This document shows positions 25,335 to 38,569 of a DNA stretch of 64,000 nt, one piece after another; positions within the stretch are counted from its first letter, which is position 1; each line of letters begins with the position of its first letter. The stretch spans positions 248,001 through 312,000 of the forward strand of contig JAMJFZ010000698.1 of assembly GCA_026225945.1 (NCBI GenBank), read 5' to 3'. Below the pieces are notes generated by a model. The model searched no databases, was not told where the DNA came from, and worked only from the letters and a program-made list of their open reading frames with translations. Position numbers and translations under genes: made by a program. This stretch comes from Cricetomys ansorgei (lineage: Eukaryota > Chordata > Mammalia > Rodentia > Nesomyidae).

Positions 25335-26270
25335 ATGAAGGACAGTGACATAGCTTTAGGAGTGATAATCTTATCACAGACTGTGGTTGGAGGCCCGGGA
25401 AACTCCTGCTTACTCCACCATTACCTCTTGCATTATCTCACGGGTTGCAGATTAAGATCCACAGACTGGATTCTACAGCACTTGATTGCAGCCAATCTCC
25501 TAACTATCTTGTTTAGAGGAGTGCCCCACACAATGTCAGCTTTCGGGTTGAAAGACTTCCTCGATGATTTTGGGTGCAAAGTGACCTTCTATCTTTACAG
25601 AATAGGAAGGGGCATGTCCATGAGCAGCACCTGCATCCTGAGTGTTGTCCAGGCTATCACCATTAGCCCAAACGGCTCCAGGTTGTCACAGCTAAAGGTC
25701 AAGTCTCAAAGCTACATTGCTTCTTTCATATATCTGAGCTGGATCCTGGCCCTCATATCAAACTACACTTTTCCTAAAAACATGATTGCAAGACACCGTA
25801 GAAATGTGACATATATAAAACACTATGAATACTGTTCTTCTGTTGGCACTGGTGAAGCTGGTAAGATTCTCTTTACAGTATCACACATATGTCTTGATGT
25901 ATTTTACATAGGACTGATGCTGTGGTCCAGCGGCATCATGGTTTGCATCCTCTACAGACACAAGCAGAGAATGAAGCACATTCACAGAAGCAACGTCTCC
26001 CTCAGGTCCTCCCCTGAGTCCAGAGCCACAAAGACCATTCTGCTCTTGGTGACCACCTTTGTCTGCTTTTATGCATATAATTGCAACTTACAACCTTTTT
26101 TGAATCTTTTGTACAATCCGGGCTCACTCCTGGTGAACATGTCTATGGTAGTCTCTGCATGTTTCCCAACTCTGAGTTGCTTTCTCCTTATGAACCATCA
26201 GTTCTGTGAGTCTCCATTTTGCTTTGCCTGTGCAAGGAATAGAAGGTATAACCATATCAGCAACATCTAA
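25335..26270 (+). CDS. vomeronasal type-1 receptor (V1R), intact
   Basis: A single-exon family of pheromone receptors of apical vomeronasal neurons, coupled to Gi2. The frame codes for 311 residues with seven hydrophobic segments at roughly 6-30, 45-68, 82-105, 125-147, 185-205, 236-258 and 265-288. Family marks are HYLTGCRLRSTDWILQHL (helix 2), GCK with Cys81, SSTCILSVVQAITISP (helix 3 end), Cys167, LYRHKQRMKHIHRS and SPESRATKTILLLV (loop 3 to helix 6). A conserved-type N-glycosylation site (N157-V-T) lies in the second extracellular loop. The ATG at 25,335 fits the family start (MKDSDIALGV); an in-frame ATG at 25,287 would add 16 unusual residues and sits just before an acceptor-like TCTTCCCAG (to 25,302), so a 5' non-coding exon probably splices there. 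It resembles the V1R4-like or V1Re group, but the subfamily is an inference. No lesion is seen. Confidence 0.95.
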   Translation: MKDSDIALGVIILSQTVVGGPGNSCLLHHYLLHYLTGCRLRSTDWILQHLIAANLLTILFRGVPHTMSAFGLKDFLDDFGCKVTFYLYRIGRGMSMSSTCILSVVQAITISPNGSRLSQLKVKSQSYIASFIYLSWILALISNYTFPKNMIARHRRNVTYIKHYEYCSSVGTGEAGKILFTVSHICLDVFYIGLMLWSSGIMVCILYRHKQRMKHIHRSNVSLRSSPESRATKTILLLVTTFVCFYAYNCNLQPFLNLLYNPGSLLVNMSMVVSACFPTLSCFLLMNHQFCESPFCFACARNRRYNHISNI

Positions 26271-28004
26271 TGTGTGTGCTTTTAAATAATATATGTATAT
26301 TTTATTCAATCACGTATAGATAGTCACACATGTTATGAGAGTCGGTGGTGTGCACTCATAAACGAACATGTACACATATAAATTGTACAAATGTTATGAA
26401 GTGTACATTTGAATATCCCATATTGTGTGGGCACATCAATAATATTAATCCATTTATGTAAACTGTGAATTGTCATAATTTGTAAAATAGTAGTTAGCTT
26501 TACAATCCATTTGTATTCAAATTTGTATTTCTTACTATTTTTATTTAATTCATTATTCTTTATGTATCCTATAATACATCAGAATGCCACTCTCCCTTCC
26601 CTCAACTCCTCCCAGCACATACCATCTCCCCTCTCCCCAGTAGTGCCCCCCCACTGCCGCTTCCCCTCAGAACAAAGCAGGCATCCCATGGATGTTATTC
26701 CAACAGGGCCTATCAAGATGGGAAAAGGCCAGGCTCCAGCCCTTACTTCAAGTTTGGACAAGGGAGCACAGCAGGATGAAAGGGGACCCAAGGGCAGGCT
26801 AAAGGGTCAGAGAGCCACCCCTCAACTTATCAGTGTTCTATAAGAACACCGAGACAGTTAACAATAAGATATATGTAATGGACAGCACAGACTCCATGTC
26901 TGCAGCTTCAGTCTCCATGAGCCCATGAAGGTCCTGGTCAGTTGATTCCGTGGGGCTTGTTCAGCTGGTGTCTTCAACCACTCTGGTCCCCACAGTCTCT
27001 CCTCCCACTCTTCATCGGAGTTCTCCAAGTCCTGCCCAGTGTGTGGCTCTGGACCTCTATACCTGCCCCTTCAGCTGCCAGAGGAAGCCTCTCTGATGAT
27101 GTTGAGATAGGCACTGATCTAGGAGCTTGGCAGAGTATCATTAGCAGTTGTCTTGGGGTATCCAGTCTCTAGTTCCTGGTCAGCTCTGCAGTGTCTGGCA
27201 TGGACTGTGTCTCTTGGCTTGTGATTCTGACTTTCCATTGCCCCCAGCAGATCCTGCAGTTAGGTTAGGTCGAAGGCTTTGTGCTTGAGTTGATGAACCA
27301 TTCCCACTGGAAGCCTTTCCTGGTTACAGGAGATGGCCTGTTCAGGCAGGCTCCCTGTCCTTCGTTAAGAGAAGTACTTGCTAGATTACTGTTGTAGATT
27401 CCAGGAATTTTTCCACTACCGTGGGTCTCCAGATCACTCCCTAAATGTCCCCCAATTCTCACATTCTCTCCCTATGTTCTCTCTCTCCCTTTCTATTCCC
27501 TACTGATCCTTCCTGTTCCCATTCCCATCCTCCCCCAACCCACCTGTAAGGTCTGTTCTATTTCCCCTTCCCTGGGGAGATCCTTGTGTCCCCATTGGGT
27601 CCCTCCTTGCTGTATATTCTCTTTCAGTCTGTGATTGTTCAATCCATTTTTTAGTATCTATCTGCCTTTTTATTATTTCAGCAGGTTAAAATTCACTGGA
27701 TAATTTTTTTATTAGCCAATTATGTTACCCAAAAAAAATTTAAATAAAGACAGTCAAATGGCATTTCAAAACCCTTCTTATCTGAGCAGATAGAAAAAAC
27801 AGGAAGCACATGACTGTGATAATAAAGCAGTCAATGGTGTGCACTTAAGGACACGTATAACTTTTTCTATGTTGACTTCTGTAAATTCTGGTTTTGGAGC
27901 CAATACTATCCAGGTTTCTTGAGGTATGACATAAAATAAAATTTAATTTTTTGACTATATGTTATATTTTGATTAATTATGATCATCAGATCATGAGACA
28001 TATT
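26271..28004 (-). mobile_element. antisense L1-type debris
   Basis: About 26,560-27,650 is pyrimidine-rich + strand sequence typical of an L1 element read backwards (CTCCC-rich runs, TTTTTATTATTTCAGCAGG near 27,670). Short frames here are not conserved. No gene is supported between the V1R stop and the repeat at 28,005. Confidence 0.5.
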
Positions 28005-28375
28005 GTGGTGGGTAGTTTTGAGTGAACATCATAAGCTAGATTGATTTAGGAAGAGGGAACCTCCATTGAGAAAATGTCCACACAAGTTGTCCTCTGTTGG
28101 ATGTGAGGAGCTCTACTCATGGTGGGTGGTGTAAACCCTGAGCAGAGAGCAGTGGTGTGAATAAGAAAGCAGGCTGAGAAAGCCATGGGAATGAAGCCTG
28201 TAAGCCGCTTTCATGCGTGGATTCTGACTCAGTTCCTGCCTTCTGGTGCCTGCCTTGAGTTCCCGTCCTGTCTTCCCACAGGGATGGAGCCTTACTTGGA
28301 AGTATAAAATAGAATTCAGCTCTTTTCCCCCTAAGTTGATTCTTGTCATGGGGTTTGATCACAGCAATACGCTTA
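28005..28375 (+). repeat. rodent interspersed repeat, class unassigned
   Basis: Contains the phrases AATAAGAAAGCAGGCTGAGA, AAGCCATGGGAATGAAGCC and TTCTTGTCATGGGGTTTGAT with a closing CACAGCAATA, a commonly dispersed non-coding rodent repeat. Its end is similar to that of the repeat at 5,401-5,775. Confidence 0.6.
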
Positions 28376-28519
28376 GGACAGCCTAAAAAGAGGCTGTAAA
28401 GATTTCTACCTTTCTCTCTTCCTAATTAAAGACATGTGCAAAAACGGTGAGGCTATCTCTCTATCCTTTCTTTCTCATTCCCTAAATAAGGGTAAAAGAT
28501 TGTGGCATACTACTCTAAG

Positions 28520-28538
28520 TGGCGTGCCAATGTGGGGC
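28520..28538 (+). other. retroviral primer-binding site (tRNA-Lys type)
   Basis: The word TGGCGTGCCAATGTGGGGC is close to the lysine tRNA primer-binding site of betaretrovirus-like elements, with a few changes and one extra base. It lies 28 bases upstream of the gag-like ATG, shorter than a normal leader. Confidence 0.6.
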
Positions 28539-28566
28539 TTGGGAGAAGGGGATAGAAAAGAAAAAA

Positions 28567-29292
28567 ATGGGAAATTTGCATTCAAATATCATGGAGGAAA
28601 AGGCAGAAGATAAAGTTGGAGAAAACTCAGTTCAAGAAGCTAGAAAGTTGTTTATGGCAGCTGTGACTACTGGGATAAATCCTAATTTCTTTCTGGTGGT
28701 ACTCTTTTTCTATTTTCTCTTTTGTCTGTATTTCTTCTCGAAAAAGATGAAGGAATTTGCTAGGCAACTAGAAGAGTTGCAGTAGAAAATGGGGGCACTG
28801 GGAGAGGAAGAATAGAGCCAAAGGGAGAACCGAAACCCCAATCATTCTTCCTCTTCAGAAAGGGTTAAGCAATTGGCGGTACTATTAGAGGAAAAATCAG
28901 GGAGTAGGGTGGAATTGGAAAAGAAAGATTTGGCGATGTTATTAGAGGGAATACGTAGGAATTTAGCAAAGCCTCTCCTGAAGGTGCTGGAAGAGGGCCC
29001 TGTTAAGAAAAAGGGGGTGTGTGTAAGGGGAAATGAGCAGATACAGCACCCCTCCCCAAGTGAGGCGTCTGATTGTAAAACCTCTGAACTCCCTGAGCTG
29101 GAAGAAACACAGCCTGGGGTTACAAAAATGCACTTAGTCTATCCTGTGGAAGTTCAGCAGATTCCAGCAGATAGAGATAAGCCACAAGGACATGATGAAA
29201 TGAGATGGCAGCTGATGGAAATGAGTGCTTTACAGAGAGCAAAGGAAGCTGTGGTCGCCTACTTCGCGAATTCACCTTATGCCCAGCAGTAA
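28567..29292 (+). pseudogene. ERVK-like gag remnant
   Basis: The frame from the ATG at 28,567 starts Met-Gly-Asn, the usual N-myristoylation signal of a retroviral matrix protein, includes a hydrophobic stretch and stops at TAG 28,783-28,785. A second open stretch, without its own proper start, runs about 28,864-29,292 and ends in TAA. Further gag-like (capsid-type) sequence continues in another frame to about 29,560. In-frame stops and at least one frame change make it non-functional. Identification as class II gag rests on the primer site, the MGN start and general resemblance of the last part; confidence is moderate. Confidence 0.55.
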
Positions 29293-29590
29293 CTGGAAAC
29301 TCCAGCACCGAATGTTCCCACAGGATTGGAAGGAGTTAACCACTGCCGTATTAGAGGCAGGGCCTCAGCTCCAGTGGTACCCTAACTTGGTGGAGAGAAG
29401 AGGCAACAGATAGGGAACAGCAGGACAGGGCAAAGGGAATAAATATCACCCGAGACCCGCTACTTAGTGAGGGTCACTATGTGGAACTACAAGAGCAGGT
29501 TCGGTTTGCTGACACGACCATGAACCAATGTCATTTGGCAGCTTTAGGATACTGGCATCTCAGTATCCATCTGTAACACTTTCCCTTCTA

Positions 29591-30284
29591 TGACTTCACA
29601 AAGTAAATAAAGAGCCACGAACAGAGAAAGAAATTCATAAAGAGCGGGGGACCTCGACAGGGGTTAAGGGTGACCAAAGAACAGGTTGGATGTGAGAAAT
29701 TATCATTAATTAGATAGGTGTGTGAAATTAACAAGGAGCAGATGTAGTAGTAAATGTGTTTTAAAGAGTAGGGAAAACACAAAAATAGAAGTCAAGTCTG
29801 AAGACACCGGGAATGCATTCTCAGACACGTGACGAAACCAGCGGATTGTTTTTGTTCAGAGCCTCCGGAATTTTAGCAACACATACTAGAGGGTGGAGAT
29901 ACATATCTTGTAAAATCGTATCTGTGACTGTTAAGTCTAAGGCATCTCCTTACTGTATGTTCCTCTCTGTGAACCAAGGATTGGGATCAAACAGGGACCA
30001 ACTAAAGGGATCCGTTTCTACGAAAGAAGTTAATTACACGTTCACACCGTCAACAGTATGATGCGCCCTTCTCCTAGTGGGTCAGTGATACTGGGAGCAG
30101 TTATGAGAGATCACCTTGTTACCAACTTTGTTCGACCTGGAATCAACTATGAGTAAAGCCACAGGTTACACATGGGAGGGATTTTTTTTACCCAATTGTG
30201 AGAAGACGCTCCCTGGGTGTTGGTGGCAGCTTCCAAAGCACTGAGGCAAGAGCTTTGCATGGTTTGCTCATTCGCCTTCTTACA
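29591..30284. other. unassigned, possibly more provirus
   Basis: No recognisable gene. An 82-codon open stretch at 29,813-30,061 has no family marks. It could be eroded retroviral sequence, but nothing proves it. Confidence 0.3.
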
Positions 30285-30373
30285 GCCCCATCATGGCCTC
30301 ACGCTATTCTGCTCTGTTGATGGTTCTGCCGCTGCTGTTTCCATTTTTGCTGACATCAGAACTTATATTTAAG
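30285..30373 (+). CDS. candidate signal-peptide exon of a small secreted protein
   Basis: A pyrimidine-rich acceptor (TTCGCCTTCTTACAG, to 30,284) is followed 8 bases later by an ATG (30,293). The frame reads MASRYSALLMVL then PLLFPFLLTSELIFK, a good secretion leader of 27 residues, ending at a donor GTAAAA (30,374). Read on without splicing it stops at 30,467-30,469. A leader-only exon just after an acceptor is the layout of several small secreted protein families in rodents, including exocrine-gland secreted peptides (ESP). No second coding exon was found downstream before L1 and SINE sequence begins, so it may be an orphan exon or chance. Confidence 0.3.
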
Positions 30374-31204
30374 GTAAAAAATCAGAATCATAATCAGAGT
30401 CAGTACATTGCATCTGTCAGTAGAGATTTAACCTTCTCATTTAAAGAAAATTATACAATTCGATATTAGGAAAGTGATACACTAGGAAAGCATTGTGTTG
30501 ACATTTCTACTATGACCTATCTTAACCTCATTCAGATTCTCAACTCTCACCCTCTAAGCTGGATTTCACTTCTCTTGCTCAGCCTTTCAGTTCTTGTCAG
30601 CTACATGAATGCCACAGCATCTCACAAGCAAGGTTAGTCACATGATCAAACATCATGACTAGGAGAGAGTCTTGGTAAGACTGAGCAATCAGAAGCAGCA
30701 GGGATTTGGCTTCCCTTGGACAAGAGCACTCTCAGAATCTGATGCAGGGGATACAGGACTCTGGAGTGCACATGAAGCCTTTCACTAAAGCTTGGATTGC
30801 ACGTTACCACTAATTCCGGGTTTTAGCACAAAACGCAACAGTGTCAAACTGTATTCTAGCCATCACGACATTCGTTTCTGCAGCTTCCCACACACGTGCC
30901 GTAGAAGTGATGAAATCTATATGTAATCGTTAAGAGACCTAAATGCTTGATTGATCTTTCAGTCTCTGATTTGGTAAAACAGACTCAGTAAACCTTGGCT
31001 ACAAAGCTCCCAGCAGAGTTTCAGGCAACTTTGTCTTCTCTAATGACTAACATCACCTCTTTCCTTATGAGCACCTATCTTTTATACTAAATAACTCACA
31101 TACACAATGTAATAAACTATCATGGAGATATAGCTTCATGGATCAACTAAGTTCCTGTTCAAGAAGATACCCAATGTATCCAATGATAGTTTTAAAGACT
31201 TAAG
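30374..31204. other. non-coding intergenic
   Basis: No supported exon. A pyrimidine-rich acceptor-like word near 30,580-30,600 is not followed by a convincing frame. Confidence 0.45.
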
Positions 31205-31340
31205 CAGGTTGGGCCTGGTGACACATGCCTATAATTTCAGGAACTGGAAGGCAGAGGCAGGTAGATCTCTGTGAATTCAAGGTCAGCATAGCCTACATTG
31301 TGAGTTACAGTACAGACTCTGACTCAAAAACAAACAACTG
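31205..31340 (+). mobile_element. B1 SINE (sense)
   Basis: Shows GGCCTGGTGACACATGCC, GGAAGGCAGAGGCAGGTAGA and TCTCTGTGAATTCAAGGTCA, then an A-rich tail. Moderately diverged. Confidence 0.9.
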
Positions 31341-31369
31341 CAGAAAGAAAACAGCAGAGTTCTGCCCTT

Positions 31370-32000
31370 CTGTAGTTAACAGGATCTTGGAGGGAGGGTA
31401 GTCATAGATTTTGTGGCTGGGATGGTGTCCCAGTTTCATCATTGGAAGCCTAACCTGCTCAGGCTCTCTCTCCTTGATTACTAGGGATCCTTGCTAGGGT
31501 CTCCCACATGGATTTCTTTGAGTTTCCACTACACTTGGTGTCCTGATAGCCCATTAATTGTCTCCCAATTCTTGTTGCCTCTCCGTATATTTTCTTCCTC
31601 TTCCCTCTCCTCCTCCTAGTCCCCAGCGCTCCCATTCCTGTCTTCCCCCAACTCAGCTACACCCTCTGTTCATTTCCACTCTACCAGGGAGACTCCTGTG
31701 TTCCAACCAGGCCCTTCTTGTTGCAGTTTTTCTAAGTCTGTGGCTATTAGTATCTTTCTCCTTGGCTTAGAAGTTAATATCCACATAGAAGTGAGTATAT
31801 AGTAGGTTTGTCTTTCTGTGACTGGGTTACCTCACTCAGGATGATTTTTTTCTAGTTCCATTCATTTGCCTGCAAAATTCATGTCATTTTTTAAGAGCTG
31901 AGTAATACTTCATTGTGTAAATGCCCCACAATTTATTTCTTCAGTTATTTCTTTTTAATTATTTCTTCAGTGGAGGGTATCTAGGTCCATTTTGTCATCT
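31370..32000 (-). mobile_element. L1 fragment (antisense, 3' ORF2/UTR)
   Basis: Typical antisense L1 phrases: GAAGTTAATATCCACATAGA, TGTGACTGGGTTACCTCACT, CAGGATGATTTTTTTCTAGT, AAGAGCTGAGTAATACTTCA. These correspond to the C-terminal ORF2 part read backwards, interrupted at its end by a B1. Confidence 0.85.
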
Positions 32001-32002
32001 TT

Positions 32003-32140
32003 TTTTTTTTAGACAGGATTTATGTAGTCTTGGCTATCCTGGAACTTACTATGTAGACCAGGATGGCTTCAGACTCAGGACTTTTTTTCTCTGCCTCCTG
32101 AGTGCTGGGAGTAAAGGCTAGCACCACCAGGTCTGCCATT
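32003..32140 (-). mobile_element. B1 SINE (antisense) in L1
   Basis: TTTTTTTTTTAGACAGGATT, then TGTAGTCTTGGCTATCCTGG, TATGTAGACCAGGATGGC and CTGCCTCCTGAGTGCTGGGA. It lies inside the L1 fragment. Confidence 0.92.
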
Positions 32141-32187
32141 ATTGTATATCTTTGGATGTATAACAAAGTTTTTATTACATGTTTTCA

Positions 32188-32305
32188 GGGGCTAGAGAGA
32201 AGGCTTAGTGGTTAAGAGCACTAGCTGATCTTTGAGACGAGTGGCTAAATTTCTAACACACATATAGCAGCTTATAATTCACATAATACACTCAGAATGC
32301 TTTCA
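32188..32305 (+). mobile_element. B2-type SINE (sense), diverged
   Basis: Starts GGGGCTAGAGAGAAGGCTTA, then GTGGTTAAGAGCACTAGCTG, the tRNA-derived head of B2. The rest is decayed. Confidence 0.8.
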
Positions 32306-32844
32306 ACACAAATATCTCAGTGGGCAGAGTTAACATTAGAACGATTAATGCTCCAATCAAGGACCATTGGTTAGACAATTGTGATGCCCCAAAATAGTAT
32401 GCTTAATGCATGCCAGAGATCACACCAAAGAATCTGGTTGCAATAGATAAGGAAAACGATCTCCTGGCAGTGGATCAAGCTTCTTGATGTGCAGATTATT
32501 TCTGCACAGAGGTACAAATAGTTTTATTATACACAAGAATAAGTTCAAATAAACCACAACAGCCATTCACATCTGTCTTGAACTAGTTTCAGGGAAACTC
32601 ATGCCCTCTTCTGGCCAGCCCAGGCAACAGACACACATTTAGTTAACAGACAAGAATTCAGGCAAAACAACCATGCACATTTTTTTAAAAAATTCCCACA
32701 GTTACAAATACTAAACTTTATTTTAATATATACTGGGATATTTTTCTAAGATTTAAAATTTCCTTGAATTTTTTCACAAGCTTCTTAGAGTTATTTTATT
32801 CTTTACACTCTCATGGATTGCAGGAAATGAGTATTAGCTAAATA
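32306..32844 (-). other. 3' untranslated region and flank of ZNF copy A
   Basis: Sequence from about 32,660 to 32,844 aligns, with roughly a quarter of positions changed, to 45,460-45,648 behind copy B. Two AATAAA signals on the - strand lie at 32,795-32,800 and 32,717-32,722, about 45 and 125 bases after the stop codon. The lower part (32,306-32,650) is repeat-like and unassigned. Confidence 0.6.
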
Positions 32845-34178
32845 CTACATTGTATTATTTAAAACACTATTTTTCGCTCCAGTATGAATTTTCTGATGTT
32901 CTTTAAGAGATGAGCACTTAGTAAAAGAATTACCACATTCTTTACATTTGTAAGGTTTCTCTCCAGTATGGACACGCTCATGTGTTCTCAGATGTGCTCT
33001 CTGGTTAAAGGACTTCTCACATTCCCTACATGTGTAAGGTCTCTCTCCAGTGTGAATTTTCTGATGTCTGCTAAGATTGGAGCTACTACTAAAAGAGGCA
33101 TCACATTCCTTACATATATAAAGTCTCTCTTGAGTATGGATTCTGTAATGCATTTTAAAATGTGGTAATTCCTTATACGACTTGCCACATTCTTTGCACT
33201 TGTATAATTTCTCTATTGAATGACCCTTCTGATGGCTTTTAAATGTCGAATGGTGGCTAAAGAATCTGCCACACTGACTGCATTGGTAAGGCTTCTCTCC
33301 AGTGTGCATTCTCTGATGGCTTTTAAGGGCTGGCAACTGAGGAAAGGACTTTCCACATTCCTTGCATTTGTAAGGTTTCTCCCCAGTGTGAAGTCTCTGA
33401 TGTGTTTTAAGACTTGAGTTCTGAGTAAATGATCTGTCACAAAACTTGCACTTGTAGGGTTTCTCTCCAGAATGAGTCATCTGATGCTTTGTAAGAGTTG
33501 ATTTCAGACCAAAATATTTGTCACACTGCTCACATCTGTAATGCTTTTCTCTAGTGTGCACTTTCTGGTGGCTGTTACGTGCTGACAACTGCGGAAAGGA
33601 CTTTCCACATTCTGTGCATTTGTAAGGTTTCTCGCCAGTATGAAGTCTTTGATGTCTTTTAAGATTGGAGCTCTGGGTAAAGGATTTGCCACAAACATGG
33701 CACTTGTAAGACTTCTTGCCAGTAGGAATTCTCTGATGTACTGTGAGGCTTGAGTTGGTACTGAGGTCTTCCCCACACTGCTGGGGTCTCTCTCCAATGC
33801 ACATTGTTTGTTGATTAAGACTGTATGTAGAGCCAAGAGAATCACCATCTTCTCCCTGTCTGTGCTCTTTCTCTGCAGGGTAGAGTCTCTGATCTTGACT
33901 AATGTTGGGACACAAATGTATAGATTTCTCACAGGCATTAGATTTGCAAGGGTCTTCTCCAGTGTGCATGTTTTTATGTCTGTCTAGGTCTGATGAGTCA
34001 ACAGAGCCATCCATGTGATTAATGCATCTGTTGATATTAGACTTTTCTGCAGGTTTCTTTGTTCTATTCTGTGCACATGTGGAAGGTTCATGAAGCATCT
34101 CACCATGGTCATTACATGGACACATCTGCTTTTCGTCATTCACATGGTGATGGAGGGAGTCATACAGGTAATAGTTCT
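32845..34178 (-). CDS. KRAB zinc-finger protein copy A, finger exon (10 fingers)
   Basis: Nuclear DNA-binding repressor of the Kruppel type. The exon begins after the acceptor CATTTTCCAG; joining the last base of the KRAB exon to AG gives E, and the frame runs ENYYLYDSLHHHVNDEK onward without a stop to TAG at 32,845-32,847. After a degenerate spacer with two decayed fingers there are ten complete C2H2 fingers, joined by HTGEKPY-type linkers (HTGEKPYKC, HTREKHYRC, HSIEKLYKC and so on). With the KRAB exon and a start Met in exon 1 the protein would be about 487 residues. Finger 9 (YTCRECEKSFNQRAHLRTH) is a hybrid of fingers 9 and 12 of copy B. The frame is intact, so this copy is probably functional. 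A specific gene name cannot be given. Confidence 0.9.
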
Positions 34179-37307
<3,129 letters not shown>

Positions 37308-37646
37308 AAGGGGATGTGGAATTGTGGAATTACATTGTATAGCCGTGTGGTAATAAAGACAGCCTGCCTGGTAGACAGTAAACAGGGTATGAGGATAACA
37401 GAAGAGAATAGAGGACCCAGAAATAGAACCATGAAGCTATCATCACTTAGTATCTGCCAAAGGAGGGAAAATGAGAAAAAAATGGCCATTTCAATAAATG
37501 GTGCTGGCAAAACTGGATCCATCAGGAGAAGGAAATTAGATTCCTATCTTTCGCCTTGTTCAAAAATCCATTCAAAATGGATCCAAAACCTTATTAAGAA
37601 CCAGAAACGCAGAAACCCAGAAAATGTAAGAACTATCCTTCAGATT
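37308..37646 (+). mobile_element. L1 ORF2 fragment (sense), copy A
   Basis: Phrases such as GACCCAGAAATAGAACCATG, TTTCAATAAATGGTGCTGGC and AAAATGGATCCAAAACCTTA are the late ORF2 region of L1. It is cut by the solo LTR that follows. The duplicate is 50,442-50,780. Confidence 0.8.
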
Positions 37647-38569
37647 TGTAGAGGAATAGGCCTGTGTGAAAGCTAGGAAGGGTCTGTAATCCAGGTGTTG
37701 CCATGAAGGAATCCCATTCAGAGGCCTTTATGGTATAGATGGAATGTAGAGAATGTTAAGAGTGTTGGTACTCACCTTTAATACCAGTATTCAGAAAGCA
37801 GTGGTGTTGCATGCTTTTAATCCCTAACTCTGAGAATGAATAAGAGTGAAAGATGTCGGAGTAAAGGCTGAGATGGAATCAGAGTGAGGACATGTCCAAC
37901 TCTCAGGACATGAAAGTAGGTTCTCAGCTCAGTGAGTGAACCAATCAGTCACAGAAGCAGTCAGACACAGGCAGTAACAGAGACAGTAGCAGGAGAGCAG
38001 TTTCAAGCAAGCAGACTGAGGACAAGACACAGACAACGAGGCAGTCTGACTGAGGATAATACAGAGAAGCAGAGAGGCTGACTCTGAGGCAGTATGGGGC
38101 AGTGAGAACTCACAGTTATACAAGGCAGCTAGGCAGTAGAAGTCAGTATCAGACAGGAAGAAGTCAGCTTCAAGCTGAGCAGAACAGTTCAGTCTGAGGC
38201 AGTCAGAGAATCAGCCAGAGTAAGCCAGAGTCACAAGAGTTCAGTCAGAAATATCAGCCAGCTCAGAAGGTCAGTGTCAATCAGTCACCTAGGAGGAGAG
38301 CTTGAGCCAGAACAGTGAGTGAGTTGAACCAGAAGAGTCAGAGTCCAGAAGGAGCTAGTCAGAGTACATCAGTCAGCAGTAAGGCTCAGGGTTTATCAGA
38401 CTGCACAGAGCCTTAAATGTTATGTTCTGATTGTATGGAGCTGAAGCCTTCCAGTTCTAGGATGAAGGCCAGATTGTAAAGAGGTAGAAATGTACCAGGG
38501 TCCAGGCTAGAACCAGTGATTGAATTAGCTAAAGAATAAAGTGCCTTTTGCACTGGATGTGTGGCTACA
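37647..38569 (+). mobile_element. solo LTR with AGTCAG-rich tract, copy A
   Basis: Begins TGTAGAGGAATAGGCCT and ends AATAAAGTGCC...GTGGCTACA, giving a TG...CA element of about 923 bp with an AATAAA signal near its end. A middle part (about 37,930-38,390) is a degenerate purine-rich AGTCAG/CAG repeat. It aligns with a LTR in opposite orientation at 56,330-57,526, where the same end is followed by a primer-binding-site-like word, which shows that this is a LTR. The family is not recognised. Confidence 0.7.

Larger units (their letters stand above)
28376..29590 (+). mobile_element. class II (ERVK-like) provirus remnant
   Basis: A primer-binding-site-like word of the tRNA-Lys type lies at 28,520-28,538, so the sequence immediately left of it is probably the end of a 5' LTR whose outer edge cannot be placed. 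A gag-type ATG follows at 28,567. The region then reads as gag-like pieces in more than one frame up to about 29,560. No pol, env or 3' LTR can be confirmed, so this is a truncated and broken copy. Confidence 0.6.
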
